A stretch of 64,000 nucleotides of DNA from Oryzias latipes (lineage: Eukaryota > Chordata > Actinopteri > Beloniformes > Adrianichthyidae). Where the stretch lies: NCBI RefSeq assembly GCF_002234675.1, contig NC_019864.2, positions 12,355,582-12,419,581 on the forward strand, in the 5' to 3' direction. This document shows, in pieces, positions 25,101-35,800 of this stretch (its first letter is position 1; each line of letters opens with the position of its first letter). Position numbers and translations under genes: made by a program. The notes beneath the pieces are model-generated. The model made no database searches and was not told the DNA's origin. It worked only from the letters and a program-made list of their open reading frames with translations.

Positions 25101-27034
25101 ACATCGTAATACAATATCACACAAACAAGCAGTATATACAAGTGTGCAAATATAAAACTGTAGTGAAGAGTGCCGAAATTAGTGTGCAAAATTGCGTACT
25201 AGAATCGTGTGTAAACATGTCAGAAGTGCAAGATGTAGCAATGAGGTAGTGTTGACACTGTGGACAGAGTAAGTAGACAGGAATATGGATTTTTATCTGT
25301 GCATTTTGGATTTGAGGATGGTTATTGCCTTTGGAAAGAAGCTGTTTTTGAGTCTTGTTGTTTTGCTTCTGATGCCTCTGTAGCGCCTCCCAGAGGGCAG
25401 CAGGTCGAACAGGTCTGAGCTGGGGTGTGAACTGTCCTTGATAATGTTTTGAGCCCTAGTGATGCAGCGCGCGGAGTAGATGTCCATCAGGGTGAGGAGA
25501 GGGCGCCCAATGATTTTCGGAGCCGTCTCTACGACTCTCTGCAGTCTCTTCTTATCCGCGGCCGTGCAGCTGCCGAACCAAACTGTTATGCAGTAAGTAA
25601 GCAGGCTCTGGATGGATGACTGGTAGAAGGTCAGCAGCAGGTTGGTGCTGATGTTGTTCTTCCTGAGGACCCTCAGGAAGTGCAGACGCTGCTGAGCCTT
25701 CTTGACGTTGGCTGTGGTATTGGCTGTCCAGGAGAGGCCGGCAGAGATGGTGATGCCGAGGAACCTGAAGGTGTGGACCCTCTCCACGTTCTCTCCGTTA
25801 ATAAGGAGGAGGGTTGGGTCCGCGCCATGTTTCCTGAAGTCGACAATGATCTCCCTGGTTTTGCTGGTGTTCATGGTGAGGTTGTTCTCCGAGGAACAGG
25901 TTATCAGCTTCAGGACCTCCTCTCTGTAGGCAGACTCATCCCCCCGGGGATGAGTCCGACCACCGTGGTGTCGTCGGCAAACTTGATGATGCAGTTGTTG
26001 TTGTGGGCTGGGCTGCAGTCATGCGTGTAGAGGCAGTACAGCAGGGGGCTTAGCACACAGCCCTGTGGGGCGCCGATGCTCAGTGTGCGGGTGGAGGAGC
26101 GGTGGGGGCCAAGTCTCACAGTCTGTATTCGGTTTGTGAGGAAGTTGATAATCCAATTGCATGTGAGGGGGGAACAAATACATGTTCACAAAATGTTTCT
26201 TTTTTATGTAGAAACACTCAGTAAAAGCTGCAAAAGTAGACAATTAAATACCATGCATATTTTGTAATATCTTGTATAGTTAACATTTTTAACGGATGGC
26301 ATGATTCTAGCATTACACTAATGCAAGTTGGCTCCTTAAAACTAAAACAGATTAAAGTTCATATTCAGATTTGATTTCACTTTTTCTAAAAAATATTATT
26401 TTCATTGAGTTTTAAATTTTGACAAAAAAAACAACAAAAACACAACAGCGACTGCCAGACAAAACGAGAAAACATGCAAGTGACTCTTCATAAAAATACA
26501 AATATATTATATCGACAGTAATAATGTACCAAAAATGTAAGGTCTAGGTGGTGAGGTGATATGGCACTGCGCCGAGAAGGGTCTCCATATTGTCTCTCGT
26601 CTTTGCCGTTTGTTCATTTTATCCAAACAATGATGTTCCAGCTGTATGACAGATACGTCTCCCCCACACAGTGCTCAAAATGTGGCTTTTCAGGCCAGTT
26701 AAATCAGGTTTTTAAGCGACCACCATTCCGAGCTGTAAGGCTGTTTAACTCAGGTGTGTATTGCTGAGTCTCTGTAGAACATCCAAACATGGGAAGGTGT
26801 GACCTGGTTTAAAGTCTTTGTCACAGCATTTAGAAAACCATTTAAAGATGGCAGACCAGACATAAAGTAACTGGGGGCAAAACCCAAAAAAGATGAGCTA
26901 CTGTTCCTTCCTTCTGCAGCAGAACATTTATTACATTAAGGGGGAAACTGATGGAAACATCGTATTCAGATTTTGTTTCACTGTAATGGTATCTTTTTAT
27001 TCTTTTTTTGTATTGCAGATCTGAAGAAGTCTAG
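13181..27034 (+). CDS. mov10l1: RNA helicase Mov10-like 1, complete, 26 coding exons, about 1149 aa
   Basis: Germline SF1 (Upf1-like) RNA helicase; in mouse it binds piRNA precursors and feeds them to PIWI proteins. Exons: 13181-13277, 13380-13567, 14584-14743, 15059-15171, 16061-16248, 16342-16482, 16575-16871, 17088-17285, 17812-17926, 19640-19817, 19888-19958, 20043-20134, 20258-20313, 21266-21360, 21433-21511, 21597-21778, 22037-22183, 22469-22590, 22679-22778, 22896-23042, 23245-23418, 23741-23890, 24017-24124, 24685-24825, 24911-25005, 27019-27034. The sum is 3450 nt in one frame with GT-AG junctions. Helicase motifs: GPPGTGKT (734-741), DEAG box (850-853), GDPCQLGP (878-885), NYRSHE (929-934), VEEFQGQEY (1051-1059), RFNVAVTR (1090-1097). 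Three short beta-barrel-like repeats fill the N-terminus. All helicase motifs are intact, so it is probably functional. The human protein is slightly longer (about 1211 aa, from memory). The start is the first ATG in frame; residues 1-33 are weakly conserved. Confidence 0.93.
13864..14480. repeat. Fold-back repeat in mov10l1 intron 2
   Basis: The left end acgaagtattagggca and the right end gtggccctaatacttgta are inverted. Inside, the left half repeats 'agaataaagtcgtaaaat'-like units in plus sense and the right half carries the complement. A related single end (gacggagtattagggccacc) occurs at 45086-45105. This is a common fish palindromic AT-rich element; its class is unknown to me. Confidence 0.6.
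18859..19447 (+). mobile_element. 5'-truncated L1-type LINE (3' end) in mov10l1 intron 9
   Basis: The insert is flanked by an exact 12-bp direct repeat, ttaaggaaggat, at 18847-18858 and 19448-19459. It ends in AATAAA plus an A-run (19432-19447). The plus strand encodes the C-terminal tail of an L1-like ORF2: HIFF, then [10 protein letters not shown], then [15 protein letters not shown] before a stop near 19208. The 5' truncation, poly(A) and target duplication together show target-primed reverse transcription. The crisp duplication suggests a fairly recent event. Confidence 0.85.
20422..21008 (+). repeat. Dispersed repeat family A, copy 3 (long copy)
   Basis: This is the longest plus-strand copy. 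It begins ttaaagtccctctgatcatc, passes gtggtcttttattta, 'aagtggatgcatcagaatgg' and 'ccatcacactttgaataaag', then 'gctacaagaacatgtcacaa', and ends in cattggaatgggtc. It lies in mov10l1 intron 13. It is non-coding; short open frames in it have no known domain. Confidence 0.75.
25007..26165 (-). mobile_element. L2-like LINE fragment (reverse transcriptase C-terminal part) in the last intron of mov10l1
   Basis: On the minus strand, 26119-25910 encodes [20 protein letters not shown] and the catalytic motif FADDTTV. After a frameshift, 25874-25293 gives the thumb and C-terminal region ([34 protein letters not shown]). It runs into a 3' UTR and a short aataga-type tail ending at the mov10l1 exon 25 donor. 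The 5' part with the endonuclease is absent. It is dead because of truncation and frameshift. Confidence 0.85.
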
Positions 27035-27157
27035 AGGAGTCTTTAAGTGGAAGAGGACATCAATCATGGTGTCAAGCTATCAACGGTTTTTTTTTCATTT
27101 GTATAAAATTAACAAATGCCTGTTTTTCTAGAGGCAGACACGGTTCTCTGGGGAGAA

Positions 27158-27163
27158 AATAAA
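27158..27163 (+). terminator. mov10l1 polyadenylation signal
   Basis: AATAAA lies 124 bp after the stop codon at 27032-27034. It is the first canonical hexamer after the last exon. Confidence 0.6.
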
Positions 27164-27745
27164 ACATTTGTATTCTTGCACAATTTGTTTTGTTTTGAAT
27201 TTTGAATTGCTTTGAGTCAGAGCTGCCAAATATTATTGATAAATAGCTGAAAAATATAACTTCTTTTTACATTTTAAACAGGAATTAAATGGTTATATTC
27301 CCCTTTAAATCAAACTGTCAAAAACAAAACACTTGTCTTTGGTCTGTTATCATTGGTCTGCAGATAATAAAGCGCTAGTAGTCTGCTCCTGTTGGTGTGG
27401 CAGGCTCAGAGACTGGATGTTACAATTGAGTGCTATTGACACCGTGCAGAGCCTGTCAGTCCTACTGGAGCCTGGCAGGATGGAGAGGGGGAGTGGGTGT
27501 GGGATACAAACAGCGGTTCACTGTATAAACTTAATGAGTCTCCTCTGCACAAGGGGAGACGGCTTTTATCTGAGTTTGTTTTGCTGTCAAGGTAGCTCAG
27601 TTCAGCCCCAAGTCCCCCGCCTTCTCTTTTCAAACTCTGTTTTGCTCTTAAAGATGTGTGAGCAGCAAAGATGACCACAAAGAGAAACGTTTAAATGGTT
27701 TAAAAGTAAAATAAGGTGCATAAACACTAGCTATCATATTACGAT

Positions 27746-27795
27746 GATATATATATATTATATATATATATATATTATATATACACACACACACA
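27746..27795. repeat. Compound (AT)n-(AC)n microsatellite
   Basis: An interrupted AT dinucleotide tract is followed directly by an AC tract. Confidence 0.9.
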
Positions 27796-29261
27796 CTTTA
27801 TTAGTAACTTTATTATAAAGTTGTAGAGTTTGTTCATTTTGTTTTTAAACTTGTAGCTTTTAGAACCGATATGAGGAATTTTCTTTAAAATATTGCAACT
27901 TTTGACGATATATCTGAGCCAATACAGACCTTTGATGGTAAAAGAAGGATGTTCGAATCCACCCTTCGGTTTAGGATTACTAAAACTTTTCCCAGCTTTC
28001 CCCTTACGTCAGTGGGAAACAGTCATTTGGATGTCAAGGCATCTAGGAATTAACCTGCACCAGTTGATTCATTAAATAGTTACAGCAATGATCTAAATGT
28101 AAAAACCTGATCAATTTTGATGGGAGCTTGTCCTTGACAGACAGGTGCCCAACCAGCTCACTTCACCATTGCCTTCTCATTAGCTAGACAATGCATCAAC
28201 AAGACAGACACACTGTCTACAGGCCAGCCATTAGCCCCAACAACAGGCCCCTGCTGGGCCCCTAGTAGGTGGGGGGGGGCTGATAAATATGTGGACCTAT
28301 TGTTCCTCCAAATTGGTCTGTGTCTAATTGCCCAGTTAGTCCCCCGTTCTTGTCTATCTGGAACCAGCCTCCACTCATCAAATCATGCTGTAAAAGTTGG
28401 TTGGCTGCATTTTTATTGCAGATTGATGCAGTTCACGGCCAAACAAGTGGGGGATTAGGGGACGATTGGTGGGCTTTCTCTTGCCATCTCTGCAGCTGCA
28501 ATGACCCTGACTGGACTTGTTTATGAAAGATACGCCCACAGATACACATCTAAATCTGGCGACAGACATCATCTAAGAAAGGCAGTAAAATGTATTTCTA
28601 TTCCCACATTATGTAGTCTTAAAAGTAAAAGAACAATTTACGGGATTTAGTCGTTTTCTGAGTTAAATGTTAAGTATTTTGTCTCCGTTCAAATCCACCA
28701 AAAAGTTATTTCCCCCAAAATACAAAATGTTTTATGTCTGCTCAATACTGTTCTAAGTTTTAGAGGCACAAAATAGCAGTTCATTCACTTTTTCCTCAAC
28801 CGAGGAAAAAAAATCAACATCTGATCTTATGTTTTAATTTTCTGTGCGTCAGTCTGATGTTTATAACAATTATCAGATATGTTTGAAATAAACTTCACTA
28901 CTATCATCTCTGCTCTCACTGAATTCCAGACAGGGTGCATTTTACAGCTGATCAGTCTGCATTGTTCCGCCAATAAAAGTTATAGCCAAAATAATTGTCC
29001 ACAACAACAAAACATAAATAAATATATATATAAATAATACCTGTTGAAGTGGAAAAAGTAAAATCTAATCACAAAATTTTGAATCTCTACAACGAAACAA
29101 ATCTTACAGAGCAGTTTTTGCTTTATCAGTGACTTTTTAATAAACGATTACCACATTTAGGCCTAGAAAAGTCGACGCATTGATCTGCTTTAGTCTGTGT
29201 TCCTTGAAAAAACAGTCATGAGTTCATTAATGTATGAATGCAAACTGTCAATCACTGTGCT

Positions 29262-29500
29262 TAAAGTCCCACTCTTTTTTCTACTGTTAAAAGTGTTCCA
29301 GTGGTCTTTTGATTATGATTAGGACGTTTTTAGCTTGCAGAGTAGTAGAGTGAGCCCACCCCCTTTCCCATCAACATGTTTATGTGCTTTTCCACTAGCT
29401 TACAGCCCCTCACACCCCAGACCTAACATTAGAAACGTGTCCTCCATCATCAGAGAAATGCCACAAGAACATGTGCCCAAAAAGGCTTAGAGGACATTTA
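29262..29500 (+). repeat. Dispersed repeat family A, copy 4 (short)
   Basis: It begins cttaaagtcccactc, then 'ccagtggtcttttgattatg' and 'tagcttacagcccctcacac'. It then skips to 'tcctccatcatcagagaaat' and 'gccacaagaacatgt'. The middle is deleted. Confidence 0.65.
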
Positions 29501-30016
29501 CACGCGTTTAACTTTATCATGTAGCTTTTCTACATTGTATTTTGCAAGTTGATTTGCCTTTGTGTCAACGTGATTGGCTGTTTGTGTGTTTTCTTTTTTT
29601 TTAACACCCTTTTTTTGTTTTAAAATGGATTTTAATTAATTCATATCCACATCCAAATCAAGTTATTTTTTTTATGAATGATCAAGTAGAATACAAATAA
29701 TCAAATCTTTTTTTTTAACCTTTACACTCATAACAAATTGTTAACTCCAAACTTCTCCTGAGTCACACGTTTATTTGAAATCTACCAACTTTTTTATGTT
29801 TTTAGACTGTTGGACTTGTCTGATGTATACAAACACATGAGAGCGCCTGCTTCACTGGTCTTCATTCAGTAAGAGCCGGGATGGGACTGCTCGCCCCCCC
29901 CCAACAACCCACACACCCTCCATCTGCTTACTGCCCCCTCTCTGTCTGCAGCCATCCCAAAACAAGCCGTTGTCTCCAAACACATCGTCTCTGTGTCTTT
30001 TGATAGGTAGTTGATA

Positions 30017-30062
30017 ACAGACTTACAGACTGATGGGGCTGGCTGACCTTGCAGTATATAAA
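30017..30062 (+). promoter_or_regulatory. szl core promoter: TATA box with upstream CAGAC/SMAD-like sites
   Basis: TATATAAA sits at 30055-30062, 85 bp before the ATG, which places transcription start near 30085-30095. Just upstream, acagacttacagactgatg holds two CAGAC motifs of the kind bound by SMADs. sizzled is known as a direct BMP feedback target in frogs and fish, so SMAD sites here would make sense, but this is motif evidence only. Confidence 0.55.
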
Positions 30063-30146
30063 GGGAAGACGGCAGACTTGTCACATTCAGAGAAAGCTCC
30101 AGCCCTCACTTTTTGGACTGTCTGGACTTGAGGGGAACCTTTCAGA

Positions 30147-31298
30147 ATGGCTGCATTCTTCACAGTTGTTTTCATGGCGTCCGTTTTGCCACTACTGGCC
30201 TTTGACATCAGCCAGTCCACGCGCTGCGTTGCCATCCCCAACCAGATGAAGGTCTGCCGGGGCGTTGGGTACTCGGAGATGAGGCTGCCAAACTTTTTGG
30301 GCCACAGTAACTTGGAAGGTGAGGTGGTGCCACATTCGGAGGATTGGAGGCCGCTGTTGCAGACGGGCTGCCACCCTCAAGCTCAGGCCTTTCTCTGCTC
30401 CATCATCGCCCCTGTCTGTCTTGACGCGTAAGTTGCATCCAAAAACAGTTGAATCTTCGCAAAATAGAAACAACATTTATGAGTTCCACAGTTGTGTGGC
30501 ATTTGAAGACATTGTTCTGTCTCTTCCCTTCAGTTTTATCCAGCCCTGCCGTAGCCTGTGTGTGGCAGTGAGAGACAGCTGTGCCCCAGTGCTCGCTTGT
30601 CAGGGACATCTGTGGCCTGAGGCTCTTGACTGTGACCGCTTCCCTGATGAGGAAGACATGTGTCTAACTCCCTATGCAAAACTCAACCACTATTCTAAAG
30701 GTAAAAAGCTGCAAACCTGTTATTTAAATGTTTTTTCTTCAACATTTTCACTCAAAAATTGCATGGTATTTACTTATTATCTAAATCTTATTTTTAATCA
30801 ATCAGATGTGCCTAAACCTGCCTGCCAGAACTGTCCATCTGTAGAAGATGCTCCTGCAGTGAAAACAGTCTTAGGCGCATTTTGTCGCCACGACTTTGGT
30901 ATGTTTTAAAAGTCTTGACTGTTGATCTTTTCCTGTTTTACATCAAAGCAGCAGATGCCTTAATGGTCTTTTTTTCCTGTTGAGCAGCTGTGACTGCCAG
31001 AATTCATCGTTCTCGGCATCCTGGGGACGAGTCTGAATTTCAAATCGAGGGCCGAGTGGAGTTCATCCGTCAGGGGCCTCTGTTGCCCTACGACACCCAG
31101 CATTTACTGCAGCAGTGGCTCCTGATTAATGTCAGATGTGCCAGCGCCCTTGTGCGCCCGGCGCGGTCACAGCTTTATGTGCTGACGGGGTCTGTGCTGC
31201 CAGATGGCACGATTGCTCTCACTTATCTCTTCCCCTGGCACAAAAAGGATGCTGGCATTGCACTGGCCACGCGAAAGTGGAAACACCACAGATGTTAA
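30147..31298 (+). CDS. szl: Sizzled, secreted Frizzled-related protein, complete, 4 exons, 283 aa
   Basis: Exons 30147-30427, 30534-30700, 30806-30898 and 30988-31298 join in frame (852 nt including stop). Residues 1-18 form a hydrophobic signal peptide (cut probably after LLA). Residues 27-137 hold the Frizzled cysteine-rich domain with eleven cysteines, including TGCHP, APVCLD, CRSLC, RDSCAPVLAC and LDCDRFP. From about residue 150 a netrin-like domain follows, ending in WKHHRC. Sizzled is a secreted BMP-pathway feedback inhibitor: it blocks tolloid-type proteases that cut Chordin, and so limits BMP signalling ventrally in the gastrula (known from frog and zebrafish ogon). The FIQPCRSLCVAVRDSC stretch and the missing lysine-rich tail of SFRP1/2/5 point to sizzled rather than to a canonical SFRP. 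The gene is compact (1.15 kb) with short introns and a TATA promoter, as expected for an early embryonic gene. Confidence 0.93.
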
Positions 31299-31486
31299 AA
31301 GAATGTTTGGAAGAGCAAAATTACTTAAGGAAAAATATGAATTTGATACCATTTAGTGCCCCAAACATCTGTCTTCATTTCCACAAGCTGTAATCGGATG
31401 CACTCGACCTTGTAAATAGCTTTAACTGTAGAATGATATATTTCAATTTTTATAAAGTTATTTGTTGTATTTATGTAATCTTTTGT

Positions 31487-31492
31487 ATTAAA
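31487..31492 (+). terminator. szl polyadenylation signal candidate
   Basis: ATTAAA about 190 bp after the stop codon, followed by T/A-rich sequence. No AATAAA is closer. Confidence 0.4.
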
Positions 31493-32309
31493 AGTAGTAA
31501 AAAAAAGTTGAATATTTGTCTTTGAAAACTGTTATTTCACTTTTGTTTTTGCCTTTTGTGGTGCAGGGCGGTACTAGCGAGTCTTTTAACAGTCACTGCA
31601 AATCGCTTACATGTCTACAAGGCAGCACACTTATAGAGACCCAGTGCACTCAGTAGGGCTTTCTGCCTGTTTGCACATGCTAAACGTGTTTTAAGGCACC
31701 TTTATCATAACTTCTGCAATAAAATTGCTTTAAAAAGTAATGCCAGCTTTTGAAACGCCCTTATGACTGTGGTTAAAGCATGTCTTTTATAATGTGCTTG
31801 TAATGAGAAGATACGTGTGACATGCTAGTCCTGCTTTCACATTCAAGAAAGAACAATTCTTTCACTTTTATTTTTATTTTTGCGACTCCACAAGACCTAA
31901 ACAGACAACAACTCCACCAATTGTTTTTTTTTGCTTGTCAGTTACTTTGAGCAGTTTTAAAAAAAATGTAACTTGCCAAATTTCTTGTCAGGCTTCAAAG
32001 ACCCAAATCTTTTGGTTTTTGGGTTCCTAATAAGTATTTTAGTCCTGTTTTTTTTTTATTCTTATAGAGCTGTATGTCCTGTTGATGTTGGCTGGTGGGA
32101 GGTCATTTTAAACCAGCATTTTTAGTCATTTTATCCTTACTAAAGGAACAAAAGCCTCTGGTTTTCTGTTTAGTAAAGTAAATGACCTACATTTTATGTT
32201 TACATCTAACAATCAGGTTTGGTTTTCCCAACTGTTTGGAGCTTTTACTTTACCAAAAATATTATTAGTAGTTATTATTTCACCATATTTACACCCCTGA
32301 TATACATTT

Positions 32310-32600
32310 GATCACTTTATTTTATGGACGGCTCACTTGGCTGCATGAAGGAGTGGCTCGTGGGAAACCAGGGTTCACTTCCCTGGGACGCGATCAGCTT
32401 CATCCAGTGTGGGGCCTTAGGCCAGACCCTTCAGCACAAGTTTGGTTCTCCCTGTGCCGGCACTGGGTTGTGTCACGAAGGATATCCGACATAACAATCC
32501 CTGCCAAACCACCAGTGCGACTCAGTAAAAGCTGCTTCGCCGTGGCAACCCCTGACGGAATGTGCCGGAAGGTGAACAACAACTTAATATTGTGTTCTCT
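32310..32600 (+). repeat. tRNA-derived SINE (fish type)
   Basis: The head has ggttcacttccctggg, resembling a tRNA B box. The body has 'ccctgtgccggcactgggtt', then gtgtcacgaaggatatcc and 'gaccctt' blocks. The tail cgtggcaacccctgacgg is close to the widespread fish element ending in tggcgacccctaacggg. It is diverged and so old. Confidence 0.7.
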
Positions 32601-32850
32601 AACTTGAAAGTAATATCAGAGTCGTGTCACACATTACAATTCTAGGACAGCATTATTATAAGGGATTACTTTCCAACGACAAAAATAGGTAATATGCAAT
32701 GAGTTACAGTTTGGGTGTAACTTGCACAAAACTGCTTATCTGGTTTTTAAAAAACGCAAAGACAGAAAACTTTCACACATTTCACACCCATCCATTTCTA
32801 ACAGTCTCCATGTTCTGCTGTTGATTTTAGGGCCAAGTCTCTTTTGCCCC

Positions 32851-35800
32851 TCATAAATCCTTGGTTCCTTTCTTTGGCAGTGAGCTTTGTAATTTTGCAC
32901 TGGTGTGATTGTGTGACAGTTCTTCGTCCTCTTGGGTGAGACCTCTGGACATGAGCTCATCCATTGGGGAGCGGTTTGTGTGGAGCTCTTTCTCCTTGCA
33001 GTTTCTCCACTTCATACGGCGGTTCTGAAACCAGATCTTTACCTAATTCAGAAATAGGATACAAAATAGCCAATGTTAATTTTGTTAGAATTAGTATATG
33101 ATGTGATATTTGTTATCTTTTTAAATGACTTTACTGTTTACTGTGCCACTTGTGTCTAAATATAAGCTTATAAAGGATTCTTTTAAAGAGGTTCTGGGTA
33201 TGTAAAGACTACAAACTACAAACTAAGTTCCTATATATAGTTATCTGAAATTGCTTTATGAATCTCCTTACTGTTAACATTCACATTTTGTCCTGATAAT
33301 TGTCAGTTTGCTTCCTAACTTGATGATTCATAAGGTAAATAAAACAATGAGACATTAGTATTTTTAAAGTTCATATGAATATTAAGAAATAGTAACTCTT
33401 TTACCTCAGTGTTTCAGAAGCTACGTTCACATCGGCATGTGACGCACTTTCAAGAGCACACTAAACACGCATTCTTGAATACGGATTTAGCCCATGGTGT
33501 TCACACTGAACAAGCAAGGAGGGGCTCCTTCTTCTGTTTCTTTTACTATTGTTTACTAGCGCAAGTCCGAAATTTGATACGAAATGTCAACACGGTGCTG
33601 ATCTCGCAAGTCTTTTGCTTAAGGCTTTTTCTTTCAAAAATCTATTCTGACATATGAAATACCCGGTGTCATATAATTTTGGCTGGGCACAAATAGCAAT
33701 TATTAATTTCTCCTTCATCGTCAATTTTCAAACGATTGAAACTTCTGTGAATGAAGGGAAAGTCGAAGTATGTCCTGGCTTAACTTTCAACGTGCGTTCA
33801 GTTGCCACATGTTGCCTGAAAACGGTCGAAAAAATGTGCATGAATGCGAGAATTTTGAAAGCGGAAGCCCGAAATATGCATATACGCCGCAAAGTGAACA
33901 TAGCTTCAGAGAGACTGCCGTGCATCGACTGTCTACCAGGGGTGCCCAAATCCAGGCCTCGAGGGTCCTACTTTTTTTCCATCCATCCTGCCATTAAAGC
34001 TCCTTATTGGCTTAACACATCTGATCCAGGTAATCAACAGCAGACAAGGCAGCGTTTCTGGAAAACTAGCAGGATTTGGGAACCCCTTGTCTGGAGGGTT
34101 GTGATATGTGAAGGGTTTTTAAGGCTCTTCCCAAAGAAATAAACTCGATTTACCTGTGACTCTTTGAGGCTGAGATCTGCTGCCAGTTTGTTCCTGTCAG
34201 TTTTGCTGATGTACTTCTGCCTCCGGAAAGTTCTTTCCAGTTCCTTCCTTTGTTCTTCAGAGAAGACAGCCCTCCTTAAAATTCCTTTTCGTGATTTAGG
34301 GTTTATGTTAGCGGGCCACATCTGATCATTTGCTCCCTCTGAAAATAATACAAAAAAAATCAGTACATTTAAATAAACTCAATTAATTGAAGGGATATTT
34401 TGGGTGTGAATATAATGATGGTTCTTCATTTTAAGTAAGTTTATAAGTTGATAAAAAAAAAGTAGGTATAGCAGTCAAGACAACCCAGAGCTGCTAATGA
34501 ACCTTTCTCCACTTTTTGTGTTTGGCCTGTTTAACAAATTTGGGATGACTAAATTGAGTCAAATGTTGGTTCAAATGAAGAAAAAAAGTGGTTGGGTGAC
34601 TCATAAAGAGAAATCCAATCCTCCTTCAGTCCAAGGTGCACATACAACAAAAGTCAAGTAGAGCCATTTATCTAAACCATTCAGTGTTGCCTTTTTAATC
34701 TGTCCGACAAATCTGCACCCAGACCACCTCCAGGGACCAGAAAACTGGTTTGGACATGCTTCTCACTTCCCAATTGAAGCTCAATAGCTTTAACTTAAAT
34801 GGCTGATTACTAGGTCATTCCTGGGCAACGTGTGCGTCTATCCTAGTGGACCGACTATTAAGCCCACTGTGTCCCTCTGTGGGACACCAACAATAGAGAT
34901 GTACAAAGGAAATGCCATTACTCGAGGGCTCAGTGGCCCAACACTAAATCTTTTCTCTTGCAAGTTTGAAGCCAGTTTGTATGTGAAGATGAGCCCAAAT
35001 AAGTCTATAAAAGTCACTTTCATTGAACGCTTTATGTCCCAGTCAAGGGGTCTCAAATAGGCAGGACTGAAAGTTGAAGGACGGGAGAAAGAAGGGGGGG
35101 GGGGGTTGGTTAGCTAACTTTTTTAGCCACACAATGCGTGGGGGATGTTCCACAGCCAGCCCACTCCCGCAGAGGAATGGCAGAGTTTTATGTCCAGCCG
35201 AGTTCATTGCTGTGGTGAAAAATTGCGGTGAGGTCGCGTGTGGATGAGTGAATACGCCGATTGGTCACGGCCAGCTATAGCATTGTTTTGTTGCTGGGCA
35301 CTGTGGGAAAGTGTCAACCCACTGAGAGGACTTCACAGACTTGTGGGCTAAGGGCTTTCTGATTTGTGTTTTTCCCCACAACTGTTGACAGCCATCGTAC
35401 GTTGCTGCAACTAATAACTTCCAATTGCTGAGAGACAATGCCGCAAGACTAATGCTCTGCTTACTCCATCATGGAATATTCTTGGAGGGGGATATAAGTC
35501 ATGGTCAGTGATGCATTACAGATACAGGTTGATTTTCTTTTGTATCTGTAGAAAAATGTACACTTTGAATGTACAAATGGTTTTCTTGGTTGTCGAAAGA
35601 AGTTGGCTTAGAGTGACATTAAGCATGAAACTCTGGAAATTCACCTCTAAACAAATTAGGTTTGAAATATTATCCTTTTCAGCTCGAACAATCTTCATCA
35701 GGTAGTTATTACGCTAATATGACAGAAGACAAGACGTTTATTAGCTCTGCATATATGCACTGGTAAATGTGTGTGTTTGCAAGTACAAAACAGGGGCCCT

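Larger units (their letters stand above)
27164..30054. other. Intergenic region mov10l1-szl
   Basis: This 2.9-kb spacer contains an (AT)n/(AC)n microsatellite (27746-27795) and family A copy 4 (29262-29500). Relatively GC-balanced, repeat-free stretches occur at about 27330-27610 and 28130-28530. The right end is the szl promoter. No exon could be supported. Confidence 0.65.
31299..32850. other. szl 3' UTR and convergent spacer to dbx2
   Basis: szl (plus) and dbx2 (minus) converge here. The spacer holds the szl 3' UTR, AT-rich sequence, a tRNA-type SINE (32310-32600), and probably the dbx2 3' UTR just left of 32851. Nothing else was recognised. Confidence 0.6.

Noticed and set aside
26524-26600. 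Possible tRNA-SINE relic (ggtggtgaggtgatatggca)
   Set aside because: Only a short, poor match to the SINE head; could be chance.
30192-30609. Minus-strand frames overlapping szl
   Set aside because: Shadows of the szl exons; the plus-strand frame has clear CRD cysteines.
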